Source: Trichaptum fuscoviolaceum (lineage: Eukaryota > Basidiomycota > Agaricomycetes > Hymenochaetales > Trichaptaceae). Taken from it: a stretch of DNA of 64,000 nucleotides. The DNA is taken from NCBI GenBank assembly GCA_910574455.1, contig CAJSYZ010000010.1, forward strand, positions 1,268,770 through 1,332,769, written 5' to 3'. Both the position numbers and the translations under genes were made by a program. Under the pieces are notes generated by a model. It saw only the letters and a list, made by a program, of their open reading frames with translations, made no database searches and had not been told where the DNA came from. Below are positions 1 to 10,885 of the stretch, piece by piece (positions within the stretch are counted from its first letter, which is position 1; every line of letters begins with the position of its first letter).

Positions 1-1565
1 GTAGCCGACAACCTGCATAGGCGTGACTTGGACGCCGAAGATGAGGACAGAGCTCGTGATCAGGAGGATATCCTATTTCAAGTGAATGACGGATAGTACA
101 ATCAGTTAAACTCGTATATCATCTGTGACAGTTTCACAGCAGATAATGGTTACGGCAGACGTACCTTGAACACACCCGCTAGTGTCAACACTAGACCAGA
201 ACCGACGCCAACGAGGAAGACAGCCGCGATGTTAAGGAGGAAGGCGACGAGCGCGTTGCTGATGAGAATGAGCGGACCGACGCGCATGATCTCATAGAAT
301 GGCTCGAGGCCCTCCGTGAACGGTAGGACGGCGAGGTTGATCAATGCACAGACGGGTGCGTAGTAGTGCAGTGAAACCAATGGATCCATCTTGAGTCCGT
401 GCAAGAGGACTTGGATCATCACGAGACGTGATGCTTCAAACTAGATAAATTGGTGCGATCGAGTCAGCGACAAATTCGAAGGAGGAGGAGAGAGCGTAAA
501 TACGCACAGCAACAGCAGCAGCTTGGATAAGGAACCCTGTCAAGTCGAACCTCAGTTCACCCTTACTCGTCAACGCAACACCCGTTGAGATCATCACGAC
601 AATTAGTGCAAGCTTCTTGTTGATCTCCTGAATGCGGAATGCCCAGCAGATGAGCAGAATTGCGACGGGGTTGAAGGCCTTGAGCATCTGGATGTAGTGC
701 ACGGAGAGATACAGGTACGCCTTGTTGCTCAAGATGAGCGAGCCCGAAAATAACAGGCCAATGGGTACAATGGACTTGAGGAACGTATCCCGTGAGATGT
801 GCACGTCCTTCGCGGCATCCATTAGGTGCGTTGTGCGCTGCAGTGTGCGCGTACCGATGGCCTATAGGAATTTCAAGATATTGAAATAAATTAGTACATG
901 CATATTAAGTTTGAGTGGAAGATTATGATGTCGATGTAGTAAAGTTATGTTTAGACTCGACAGAAGGATTGGCGAAGATAAGCCCGACCATGCGGACAAA
1001 TTTTAGGGAGTGCCACAACTTCCGCTCAAGGCCCAAACACTCCACAGTTCGATCTTCGCCTGCGCTGTATCTCCCTTTCGAAAGAGGTTCGCCACAATAC
1101 AAACGACCAAAGCGGAAGGAATAGGAACATCACCAGAAATTTCGCTTGCTTGAGCAAAATCCCTTGCCAATCTGTGCAAGATAGGGAGGACTGCACGACA
1201 CGGTGGCAAATGTCCGTCGTGGCTCAGAGCTCTTGCCCAAAACCATGGAAACAGAAACCCGACTTGATAGGAAAGAAACTCACGGCGAAGAAAAGATGCC
1301 ATGTTACAAGGAACACGGGAAACTTGAAGTTGAGGGTGTTGTACAGGTAGTTGTTGTAGATGATGACCGTCGAACTAAGCACTATCCATACGGGAATTAT
1401 CATCGCTGTCGACAACTTCGGCCGTTTGTTGGCGTTGGTCTGAACTGGTGAAGGCAGGACTGGCTCCTTGTCCTCTCGAGGACCTATCTCCTCCATGATA
1501 ACGCTCATCTTCTCTCCAATAAATTTGTCCGTCTCTTCCATCGACGACGAGGACGAGGACGACAT
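1..1565 (-). CDS. Triose-phosphate/nucleotide-sugar transporter family protein (partial)
   Basis: Member of the TPT/DMT drug-metabolite transporter superfamily, multi-pass proteins usually of Golgi or ER membranes that exchange phosphorylated sugars or nucleotide sugars. Exons read on the minus strand are 1565-1284, 861-508, 440-165 and 72-1; all junctions are GT..AG and keep frame. The visible 328 residues start MSSSSSSSME, followed by a hydrophilic tail and then hydrophobic helices. Family-like motifs include LFSGSLILSN, SVHYIQMLKAF, YYAPVCALINL and SGLVLTLAGVFK, and the last exon gives FGVQVTPMQVVGY before the sequence runs off the window. The C-terminus is therefore missing. Intron 1 (862-1283) is unusually long at about 420 bp. 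An upstream in-frame ATG exists near 1649, but the Ser-rich start at 1565 is preferred as the first one close to the conserved body. Substrate cannot be told from sequence. Confidence 0.88.
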
Positions 1566-2188
1566 GCTGGGATTGGCGAAAGGTAGGTGAGCAAAGCAAG
1601 ATGCAAGAGGGGTCAAGTCGTTGAATGCTGAGCGCCTCGGACGCCGCAACCGAGTAGTAATGAAAAAAAGGGGACCTGAAAAGAGAAAGACTGCTTGTTC
1701 GTCAGCGTCTTTCGTTCTGCTCGACGTTGATGGTGGTGGTGAGAGATAAGGAGCGTGCCACGTACGATGATGCTGAAGGTTATTAAAGCGAAAGGAGTGG
1801 ACGGGCGCGGGCGTTCGGGGACAGAGCGATTAGAAGTTAAGGACAGTCTGAGGGAACGTCGCTTCTTGTTGTCCGTCCAACATGCGGCATCAAGGCCGTA
1901 TTTCCTGTTTAGGAGCAAAGAAGCCGAAACGGATTTGTCAAATCGGGTCCAGGCCGGCCCCTCACTCAAGACGGCGTCATCTGTCCGGCTTCTCTCTTCT
2001 TCCTCGGCGTGCCTGGATCCAATAAGGATATTATCTAGGCACACTGAACCGGGATCCCGGCCGCACAAACTGAGGTTGGGCTTCTTTTCGGGAGCGGCGA
2101 TCACTCTTGTGTACCATCCCGCCGTTTTCGCTCCGCTCGTCGTTCTCTTTTCCTTTTCACAGTGGCGGCGACAACAAGGTAATCTACA

Positions 2189-2214
2189 ACGACGACGACG
2201 ACGACGACGACGAC
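2189..2214. repeat. (ACG)n microsatellite in the 5' leader of the GT61 gene
   Basis: About eight ACG/GAC trinucleotide units end eight bases before the ATG at 2222. The tract lies in the presumed 5' UTR and is likely length-variable between strains. Confidence 0.85.
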
Positions 2215-2221
2215 TGCAGCA

Positions 2222-5060
2222 ATGCTGACCCGTCGGGAGGTCACGCTCCTCCTCTTCGCGCTCACCATCTTCGTCGTTGCCTACAACTTCGATGGCGTGG
2301 CTCGGCGCTTCGCCCATTCCGCCTCCTCTGTCGCCAACATGACCATCGCAGGCTACTCTGCCTCGTCTCTCAAGGGCCTCCAACATGTTTTTCGTGGCGA
2401 TGGAAGGCGCGTTGACCAGTTTGCGGACGAGCTGGAAGATTTGATTGTGGGTGACTGGAATGAAGACGCTCGTCAGACGTTCGATCTTGGTCCGCATGGT
2501 TTGACGATGGACCAGCAGCAAAAGACTTGGAAGTATGGTGATCTTCCGATGACAGAGCTTATAGGCCACGTCCCAGGTGAGTACATGCAGTACAGTCTGT
2601 ATTCTTGTCCATGTCGGAATTGTTTAGACATCGTGTGAATGGCTGTTATGCATCTCGTGTATCCGACGTCGTGAGCGACAGGATATTTCTGACACGGAGA
2701 CCACCAAGAGTGCTATTGGTGTTGAAATCCGTCTATGCAGTGCTGCAAAGGAATCGTAGCAGGACCTGCCCGGCACCACCATGAATCGCGTTGGAGATTG
2801 CAGTGGAGGCTTGGACGTATTCATCACTCTTACCTTATGTTCCTTTATTATTGAACTTTTTCAAATATTGTTGGGCATCGTGTTGACTATGCGCTCTTAT
2901 CCTTCAGGTTACACCATCCTCGACAACGTTCTCTTCGTGAACGGCACTCTCTTCCTCGTTTCTGACCAAGTCTCACACGGCTTCCCCAAAGTAGAGGAGA
3001 TGATTTCGAATGGCCTGCCTTCACCCTACCCGGCTGTCAAGCAAGATCTGATGTTCTTGACGAGGTACCAGACGCTCGAGACTATCGGGTATAATGCGCA
3101 CAGGTAAGCGCTTCAGATGGAATCTAGGCTTGGTATGGGTTATCGATTGATTGATGGGACAGGATGCCCGGTGTTTCTATCATTTGCTTCGATCAAGCTG
3201 CAGGTAAGTCACCTTCCTTCCGTCTGCTATCTTTGCTCCTCGGGTTCCATCTCTATTCCACGCCACTGTTCCCACACATATATATGCCCTCGACCTCATA
3301 TCTTCTCTTCGCTCGCCCCCTTCCCCTCACATCGAAACGAAACCTGTTGCAGGGAAATAGTCCCCTGACTAAGGGTAATGCAGCGAAGTTATCGAGCCTT
3401 CAAGCTCCTGATTATGGGCCTTACTTTGCTGATTTATTTCGTTCAATTGTTTGTTCCGTATTGCTGCCTTGAGGGACCAAGACTTTAGGAAGTCTCACAG
3501 ACAATCCAGAAAGTTGTAACCCTCTTTCTATGGGCTTGAATTTACTTTTAGTTTTCTACTCCAGTTGGACTTTTCCAAAGTTTGCTCTCCTCTAAGGGCA
3601 GGCGAAGGCATCCGACCTTCTTCAGGTCCTCACGAGCCTCGTCACAGGGGAATGCATTCCTAACATTTCGCTTCTCTCTGTGACTTGAGAGGCTCTAGAT
3701 CTGCGTTGAACGCGTCGGGTGCCTTCTCACGCTAGGTGGGGTAACATTACTTGACGAAAGAACCTGTTGTCTACATTGTCATATGGGATGTCGAGTATTG
3801 CTCAACTATTGGTAATCTTTATGAAATCGTGAACCGCATTCACACCTTTTCATCTATCTTCCTCGTCTTTCTTTTTTTCTTTCATTATATTGCCATATTA
3901 TTATCCATTGAAGCGAACTGAGTATCTCTATAGGCTTAGACAATCATACCTTCCTTACCCTCCAGCGTGCCTACTCTGCCCTCGGTGCCGCCTTGCATTC
4001 ACTCCCTCCTCCGGATCGTACAATCTTTGCAAATACGAAGAAGATACAGCTTAACTCAACTGGCTATGACTTAAAACTGGCGCGCGCTGCACGTCCCTTT
4101 ATGGGCCACATCTACGCAGAGGACTGGGACGACTTGGAACGTGCTGCACGACCCTTATTCTTCGACCGTGTGGTCCTCGCTGATAGAGTGAGCGCCGTGT
4201 ACGGCGCGAGGGCATGGGATATGGACAAGGAGGTTCGCGTTCATGTCCCTACCGTCCGAACTTCTGAACAAGACAGCGAGGAGCGGCATCAGAAGGAGAA
4301 GCGGCAAAGGGATGTGCAGATGCACACCGTGAGCCTGCAGCCCACAGATCGCTCTCTCGCAATCGCGCCCGCCTTCGCGTTCCCTGCGCCGACAAACTGG
4401 TTCTCCCAGATCCGGCGGACACTGCTCGACGTCTTCGGACTCACCGACGACCCAAAGGCGCGCGTGGTCACGTACGTCTCGACGCAGCACCGCGCATCCG
4501 GCCCGCGGCTCCGTGCGTCGGACCACACGGCGCTCGTCGCGGAGCTGCAGAAGCTCGTGGCCGAGCAGGGGCGCGGCTGGGCGCTTGAGGTCGTCGAGCT
4601 CGGCGACGGCGTGAACGGCGCGCCGCGCGTCGAGAACGACTCGCATTTGATGCTGGAGGGCGAGGAGAGCGTGAGCTCGTGGCCGACCCATGTCCGTGCG
4701 GCGTTGCGCAGCTCGGTGATGCTGGGCGTGTGGGGCGACGCGCTGACGCTGCTTCCCCTCATGCGCAAGGTCAGCCCGTCGCCGACTGCTGTGGAGTTCT
4801 TCCCGGACAAGCGGTTTAGCAATGAGAATGAGTTTGTTGCACGTGCTTTGGGCGTGGAGTATGTTGCGTGGCGGAATACTAAGTACGTCTTTCTTTCGGC
4901 TTTCTTCATAAGGTATGCTGGTTTACTGATGTTCGACCTCAGAAAATACGAAGGATCGGCCCTCCCCCCGATATCACCTCCTTCAGAAGAAGACAGCCAG
5001 GTGATATCGATCAATGTTAGGGCTGTCGTGCAATTCGTGAAGGAGCAGCTTCGTCGGTGA
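2222..5060 (+). CDS. GT61-family (DUF563/EOGT-like) glycosyltransferase, type II membrane protein
   Basis: Predicted secretory-pathway glycosyltransferase. Exons 2222-2576, 2908-3103, 3163-3203, 3934-4882 and 4943-5060 join in frame to about 552 residues. The N-terminus (MLTRREVTLLLFALTIFVV) is a short cytosolic tail plus a signal anchor. The middle contains GYTILDNVLFVNGTLFLVSD and a basic, low-complexity linker near EERHQKEKRQRD. The C-terminal third has the block typical of GT61 proteins: SSVMLGVWGDALT, then AVEFFPDKRF and ARALGVEYVAWRN. GT61 enzymes transfer xylose, GlcNAc or related sugars in the Golgi or ER; the substrate here is not predictable. The start is the first ATG after the ACG repeat. 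Two introns are long for this organism: 331 bp and 730 bp (3204-3933). The long one shows no ORF I recognise and could hold an insertion. Confidence 0.8.
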
Positions 5061-5462
5061 CCACTGATAGACTGTACACTCATCTCAGACTTTTCTTGCT
5101 CCTTCATCCTGTCCTTATGGTTGATTCTCTTGCTCTTCGTCGTCGCTACTACTGTACCTTTATACCAACTCTTGGTTGTGATATATGGACACTGATGCAT
5201 AATTACTAACATCCTATCTTTACGAGAAAAAAATATGAGAATCCCTGACTGCTATGTTTCGATAATCTCAAAGTGTTACTAGCTATATCTTCTTTACACA
5301 ATGCCTTCATCAGATAGTCTGCCAGATATGTAGTATAATTACCGTGGGAAACTCTGATCGCAGCCTGGGTACTACTTACCTATGGCTCCGCCCCTATCAG
5401 TCCCTTCTTGCTCTTGACCTCCATCTTCGTCTGCATACACCGTAATCTTCACCAGTGACAAA

Positions 5463-6752
5463 ATGGCAATCAATTGTCTACCTCCTGAAATCATAGCCGC
5501 CATCGCAGAGCATGTCGTGCTTCCTCAGCCAATCAGGGAAAGCTACGAGATTGCGGCAAATGTCAATCTTGCTCTGGTCAATCGCTACTTCTACTCGATT
5601 ATAGTCAACACTCCATCACTTTGGGGGGCCGTTTCCAACAAGCAATCGCCTCAGGCACTCCGTCTGTGTATGCAGCGCAGCAAACAGTCTGCATTGCGTG
5701 TGGTGTTACTCCTCATTGAAGATTATGGGACTGACAGCTATGTTGAGTTCCTCACGGTTGTTGTACCCCATGCATCCAGGTGGAAAGAGTTCTACTTCGA
5801 AACCGGACGATCGCTTAGCGACTATCTGCTCATAATACACAACCTTTCATACTTTTGCCATGATCTATATCTACCACAGCTCCATAGGCTCACGCTACTC
5901 TATCCCGATCCCTTGTTCTACGACTCTGACTGGAATGACTATATGTATGAGGGCGAAATCATTGGATACGTCAGCCGATCATGGCAACCGAAGAATCATT
6001 TTTACCATTCATGGATCACGCCGAGTCTTCGCCATCTTCGCACCAGAAATTTAATCCCGTACCACACTGAAGGCGCTAAGCTGGTGACATGTGAAATCGA
6101 GACCCAAGCATCTTGTTATCCAGAGTGGAGAGTGGAACCCCTGCTAACTATGTATCCTTATTGGGTTGGACTAAAGTCGCTATCACTGCGATTTGGCGAG
6201 GAGTTCGTGTACACACATGAGCCGCCAAGAATGGGCACCATCGTCCTCCCGCTGCTCGAAAACATCACCTTATCCTTCCGCTCCGATGCGGGGATGTCTT
6301 ACCGCCCATGTATCCTGGACATTTTGGATTTCCCAAACGTCGTCAATATCGACGCTAGATTTGCTGCACTCGATTACAGTGGAATCCAGCACGCGGTAGC
6401 CCACATTCGCGCACTTTTGCGACCTCAAATGGATCATGCCAAGCTCGAGCAGATGAAGGTGACTCTTGGATACTACGAAGCTACTATCTTTACGGCTATC
6501 TTCAGAAAAAACTTCGATACTCTGGACATTAGGCAGCGTTCTGCCGCTATCAAAGATGACGATGATGAACCTCAGACGCTTTCTCCCGACCCGCAGGGCA
6601 TCCAAAGCATCGCCTGCACAAAGGAGATAGTTGACATCCTCCGGAGGCAGTCGGGCTGGCAAGAACTCTCAGAGTTGACCATCGTGAAGGGTAACGAAGA
6701 CAAAGCGGAGCGTGTCCGCTCCGTATTCCCCCATTGGACGATTTACCATTAA
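5463..6752 (+). CDS. F-box-like protein, copy 1 (C-terminally shortened)
   Basis: Intronless reading frame of 429 residues. The N-terminus CLPPEIIAAIAEHVV...LALVNRYFYSIIVNTPSLW has the spacing of basidiomycete F-box-like domains, which couple substrates to SCF ubiquitin ligases through Skp1. The remainder has no recognisable repeats and would be the substrate-binding part. It is a tandem paralog of the gene at 7692, with which it shares the 5' leader (ctccgcccct, gacctccatcttc) and most of the protein, including a C-terminal block around RRQSGWQ.LSELTIVKG. The stop TAA at 6750-6752 lies where copy 2 has a CAA glutamine codon, and homology to the copy 2 tail continues past it, so this copy has lost about 50 residues. 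Function of the pair is unknown. Confidence 0.75.
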   Translation: MAINCLPPEIIAAIAEHVVLPQPIRESYEIAANVNLALVNRYFYSIIVNTPSLWGAVSNKQSPQALRLCMQRSKQSALRVVLLLIEDYGTDSYVEFLTVVVPHASRWKEFYFETGRSLSDYLLIIHNLSYFCHDLYLPQLHRLTLLYPDPLFYDSDWNDYMYEGEIIGYVSRSWQPKNHFYHSWITPSLRHLRTRNLIPYHTEGAKLVTCEIETQASCYPEWRVEPLLTMYPYWVGLKSLSLRFGEEFVYTHEPPRMGTIVLPLLENITLSFRSDAGMSYRPCILDILDFPNVVNIDARFAALDYSGIQHAVAHIRALLRPQMDHAKLEQMKVTLGYYEATIFTAIFRKNFDTLDIRQRSAAIKDDDDEPQTLSPDPQGIQSIACTKEIVDILRRQSGWQELSELTIVKGNEDKAERVRSVFPHWTIYH

Positions 6753-7691
6753 GCTCGACATGAAGAAGGAGAAATGGATCCCGAAAACAAATCTTAGTGG
6801 GCGTTGGGTACTCTTAGTCTGCGAAGAGACGTCAGTACTCATGATCAGGATCCTTAAACAACGACGAAGTCAGATTTTTATTGTAGAAGGGACTGATGAA
6901 GGTTTGGGGTACTAAAGTGGACAAACTTACTCATATCATTTGTGTACAACAACACTATGTATTCCTACGCCGAGGCGTCTTAGTCTCTTGTGACCTAGCA
7001 TGGTTGTGAATGATGTGAGTATATATGTATAATAATAGTTAGCAGTTTGGCCTCGCTAAGTCATCGTTCTTCGCGGCTTAGTATCGTCACTGGATTGAGG
7101 TCTCGAGGTCATTGACAACTTGCGTACTGCTATGTAGTATGAGCCATCATGACCATCATCTACTACTGTGTACAAATTGCGTAGCGGGCCTTTTCTTCTT
7201 GAATGAGATACATCGTTTATAAATCATAATCACTTTGAATGACAGTATCTTCTTCACTCACATATTCCTATTTTTGCTATATTCAAAGACTCTCGGAATC
7301 CTCAGAGGTTTGTGGAGGAAGGCGATTGCCTTCAAGTTGTAATATGAAGAACTAGGTTAGTAGTTTGATTTTATTTGAGCCAAATACGACGACTCCGAAT
7401 AGAGCCATCTGTCATGATGACTGTAGCTATTTGAAACTTTCTTTACCTTGAAATCCCAGGGTTTCTGGACGATGACTCAATGAAAGCGAGTATGTCGGAG
7501 ATGCGTTGGTATGTTTTTATAGTTCAACTTGATTCTTGAGGGAGTCATGAACTCTCGGCGTGGGAATATCTGGCCGCAGTAGTATTTATCCGGCTTCGCA
7601 GCTCCGCCCCTCCTTGGAGTCCTTGCTACTGACCTCCATCTTCATCTCTCTCCTCTCTCGAACTTACACTGCAACTTTTACCAGAGAAAAA
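6753..7691 (+). other. Intergenic region with the decayed tail of F-box copy 1
   Basis: The first 160 bp still align by eye to the last coding part and 3' UTR of the downstream paralog, for example GGAGAAATGGATCCCGAA and a shared GATGA(A/G)GGTTT...AGTAAAGT-like end, but carry in-frame stops. From about 6920 to 7560 the sequence is AT-rich with no convincing ORF. The last 100 bp are the presumed leader and promoter of copy 2 and resemble those of copy 1. Confidence 0.6.
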
Positions 7692-9155
7692 ATGGCGCTC
7701 GACCGTCTGCCACTTGAACTCATCGCCGCCGTCGCAGAGCACGTCGTACTTTCTCAGCCCATCAAGGACATTCTCGAGACTGCGGCAAATGTCAAGCTTG
7801 CTCAGGTCAATCGCTGCTTCCGTGCGGTCGTAGTCAACACCTCCTCATTGTGGGGAACCGTTTCAAACAAACAGTCGCCTGAGATGCTCCATCTCTGTCT
7901 GCAGCGCAGCGGATTATCTACGTTACGTGTGGTGCTGCTTCTCATTGAAGATGGGACTGACAGCTATGTTGAGTTCCTCGCGGATGTTGTACCACATGCA
8001 TTGAGATGGGAAGAGTTCTACTTCGAAACCGGTCGTTCGCTTAGCAGCTATCTTCCCGCAACTCGTAACCTTCCAAAACATTGTCATGATCTACATCTGC
8101 CACAGCTCCATAAGCTCACTCTGCTCTACCCCGATCCGTTGTTCTACGAGAGTGACCCGGAACCAAGTGATACTGACCCGGAACCTAACTTTGAGTACCT
8201 GCCAGACCGGCCTGGTAGCTTTCTTGCCGACGCACCAGAGGCGAGAAATCATTTTTACAAATCATGGGTCACACCGAAACTTCGCCATCTTAATACGAGA
8301 AATCTAATACCGTACCATACTGTGGGCGCTTCTCTGGTGTCTTGCAAAATAGAGTCCCAATCTTCATGTGAAGAGTACTGGAGTGCCGAGCCATTGCTAA
8401 CTATGTATCCTCATTGGGCTGGACTAACGTCGCTGACACTACGATTCAGCATGGAATATCTGTACACAAATGAAGCGCCGACAATGGATACCATCGTCCT
8501 CCCGTTTCTCGCGAACATCACCCTGTCCTTCTACTCTACTAAAGGGATGAATCACGGCCAATGCGTCCTCGACATTCTGGACTTCCCAAACGTCACCAAT
8601 ATGGATGTCAGTTTCACAGGAGGATATCTAGGAAGTGCAATCGGACAAGCAGGGGGTAACGTTCGCGCACTTCTTCGACCTCATACAGATTATGCCAAGA
8701 TTGAGCATATGAAGCTGTCGTTGGGCTTCCACGAAGCTACCATCTTCACAGCTACTTTTAGAAGAGAAATGGATACTCTGGACGCTAGGCTTCGCTTCGC
8801 CTCTTATAAAGCCGAGGATTCCAGTAACTGGCATCCCGATCCGCTGGGTATCGAAAGTATCGCCTGTACAAAAGAGATGGTCGATGTCCTCCGAAGACAA
8901 TCGGGCTGGCAAGGACTCTCAGAGCTGACCATCGTGAAGGGTGCCGAAGACAAAACGGAGCGTGTCCGCGCCGTATTCCCCGGTTGGACGATTCATCATC
9001 AATCTGGGCAAGAGGAAGTAGAAATGGATCCCGAATACACCTATGCAGACGACAATTACCCCCGATCTCCTCCGAAGTACAACTGGACATGTACAACGTC
9101 AGACGACGAAGATAGTTTGTTCGTGAGCGAATCTAATGAGGGTTTAGCGGAGTAA
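7692..9155 (+). CDS. F-box-like protein, copy 2
   Basis: Intronless, 487 residues from the ATG at 7692. This start aligns exactly with the start of copy 1 (MALDRLPLELIAAVAEHV against MAINCLPPEIIAAIAEHV), so the longer frame opening at 7560 is only read-through of the leader. F-box-like N-terminus, then a body that aligns with copy 1 throughout. Relative to copy 1 it has a 14-residue acidic insertion containing a short duplication (SDPEPSDTDPEP) and keeps an acidic, Tyr/Pro-rich tail of about 50 residues after HHQSGQEE that copy 1 has lost to a nonsense change. Likely an SCF substrate adaptor by family; target unknown. Confidence 0.78.
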   Translation: MALDRLPLELIAAVAEHVVLSQPIKDILETAANVKLAQVNRCFRAVVVNTSSLWGTVSNKQSPEMLHLCLQRSGLSTLRVVLLLIEDGTDSYVEFLADVVPHALRWEEFYFETGRSLSSYLPATRNLPKHCHDLHLPQLHKLTLLYPDPLFYESDPEPSDTDPEPNFEYLPDRPGSFLADAPEARNHFYKSWVTPKLRHLNTRNLIPYHTVGASLVSCKIESQSSCEEYWSAEPLLTMYPHWAGLTSLTLRFSMEYLYTNEAPTMDTIVLPFLANITLSFYSTKGMNHGQCVLDILDFPNVTNMDVSFTGGYLGSAIGQAGGNVRALLRPHTDYAKIEHMKLSLGFHEATIFTATFRREMDTLDARLRFASYKAEDSSNWHPDPLGIESIACTKEMVDVLRRQSGWQGLSELTIVKGAEDKTERVRAVFPGWTIHHQSGQEEVEMDPEYTYADDNYPRSPPKYNWTCTTSDDEDSLFVSESNEGLAE

Positions 9156-10885
9156 AGTCACTAGTCCTTTGTGTGTTATGTCATGATATGTCCACACCAA
9201 ATAATATAGACTTCTTCTCGACGTGGGATACAATAATTAGCAACTCCGCCTCGCTAGATCATTGTCCTTTCCAAGCTACTACTAGTAGAGTGTAAGGCGG
9301 ATTGAAATATAGATCTCTTGGAGATGAGTCATCACTGCATCATCATCATCATAGCCTGAGTTTTCTCACGCCTTCTTTGGCACTTCACTCGAATGTTGCT
9401 TGACTTGACTTGACTTTCGAACGTGCTTGACACCGAAACCCTTCATTCGAAAATACTCTCCCAGTCTCGAATTTCCTGGTTTTATACGCTAAACTAGCAG
9501 TTGACTGTCGGTTGCACGCTATATAAACGGGAAATCTTGCGAGTCGACTTAACCTCATGTTTGATAGTGACAAACGTTCCATCAACGATAACCATCTCAC
9601 AGATTATACCTCATCATTCCCGCCAATCTGACTATCACGACATACTGTATATCTGGACTACCTTCTCGTGACAGACTTGAACCATAGCTTTGGAGTGAAA
9701 CACGCGATTTATTCTGGATCGTAACTTCCTTCAGCCCCAGCTTCCAAACCAAGGAATTGAAGGGAGGCGATTATTGATCAAATCAAACGTGCATTCAAAG
9801 TTTATGTATGTATGTACTTACTCCCTGGACTCAATAGAATGGCCGAACAGTAGCTGATTTCCTTAGGTCAAGACGAGGTGGAGACGATCAGGTCCTCGGG
9901 ACGGTCCTCCAGCTGAGCATTGCAAACGGGATCTCACAAATTGCGGGATGGCATGTCGATTACAGTGTTAGCCGTGACATATGGGTAAGCTGAAGCTGAC
10001 CACCTAAGATCCGATTGGCGAGAGCGATATTCACTGGACTGGCGATAAATGGGCGCGACGCACGTTCGACGAGCCATGATGCCGACTATCAAATACTCCT
10101 CCCGCGATGATTTCTATGCTCAAAACAAAGTGAAAGGAATTTTCTAGATGATTGAAATCCCTATATCTCAGATAGACAAGATTCTGACTCCGATCGCCTG
10201 GACACCACGTATATGTGCTTGAGGCCGCGGTTGGCAACATGATCTCTAACTAGCCTTGTCATCCAGTGTTTACATTCCACTACCACCCTACAGGAACTGA
10301 CGTGTACTTAAAGAGAGGATGAGGGACAAGAATGCTCCGAATATCCTGCTGGCTCGTGTACATTACCGACGATGCGCGTTTCGCGCATTAGTCCATTCAT
10401 TCGAACGGAATGTGGGCCACCACGAACGTGTCTATTCTGCGCCTGCCTGCCACTTCGGAGTCGCTCCGCGTCCGGCAATTCTTTGCTAGTTTTACAATTG
10501 TGGCAGACTATGCTTGCCCCTTATCGCGCTTGTCTTTGGATGGCTGGCTACCTTCAAAAGCGCCGTGCAGCCGCCATCGGCGGGGTTTTCTTGGCTTTTA
10601 TCCTTTACGTTAGCCCCCCTTCTGCTCCTCGCCCTCCCTCCACAAAGCTCTTTACTTTGCTATACACGATAAATAGTCCTCTTCTGCGGATTGACTACTC
10701 TGCAATCTCTTTCTCTCTGACCGTGAAGGACGGCGCATTCTATATACCCTTCAAGCAGACTGATTCTGCTATTCAATGGACCTCTGATATATATCCTTCA
10801 TTTCAACTCTAGGTTGCATCTAGTGCTATCACGCAACTCTTCCCCAAGCCAGCCTATCTACTCGCCTATCTCTTAACGATTTATC
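9156..10885. other. Intergenic region, no gene recognised
   Basis: Only short overlapping frames in all six directions, none with family resemblance or plausible splice structure. Contains a (CAT)n run near 9345 and TATG repeats near 9805. The last 300 bp are pyrimidine-rich, as expected for the promoter and leader of the TLC gene. Confidence 0.5.

Noticed and set aside
7560..7691. 44-residue N-terminal extension of F-box copy 2
   Set aside because: It is an open leader; the paralog starts at the position of the ATG at 7692 and shares the leader as non-coding sequence.
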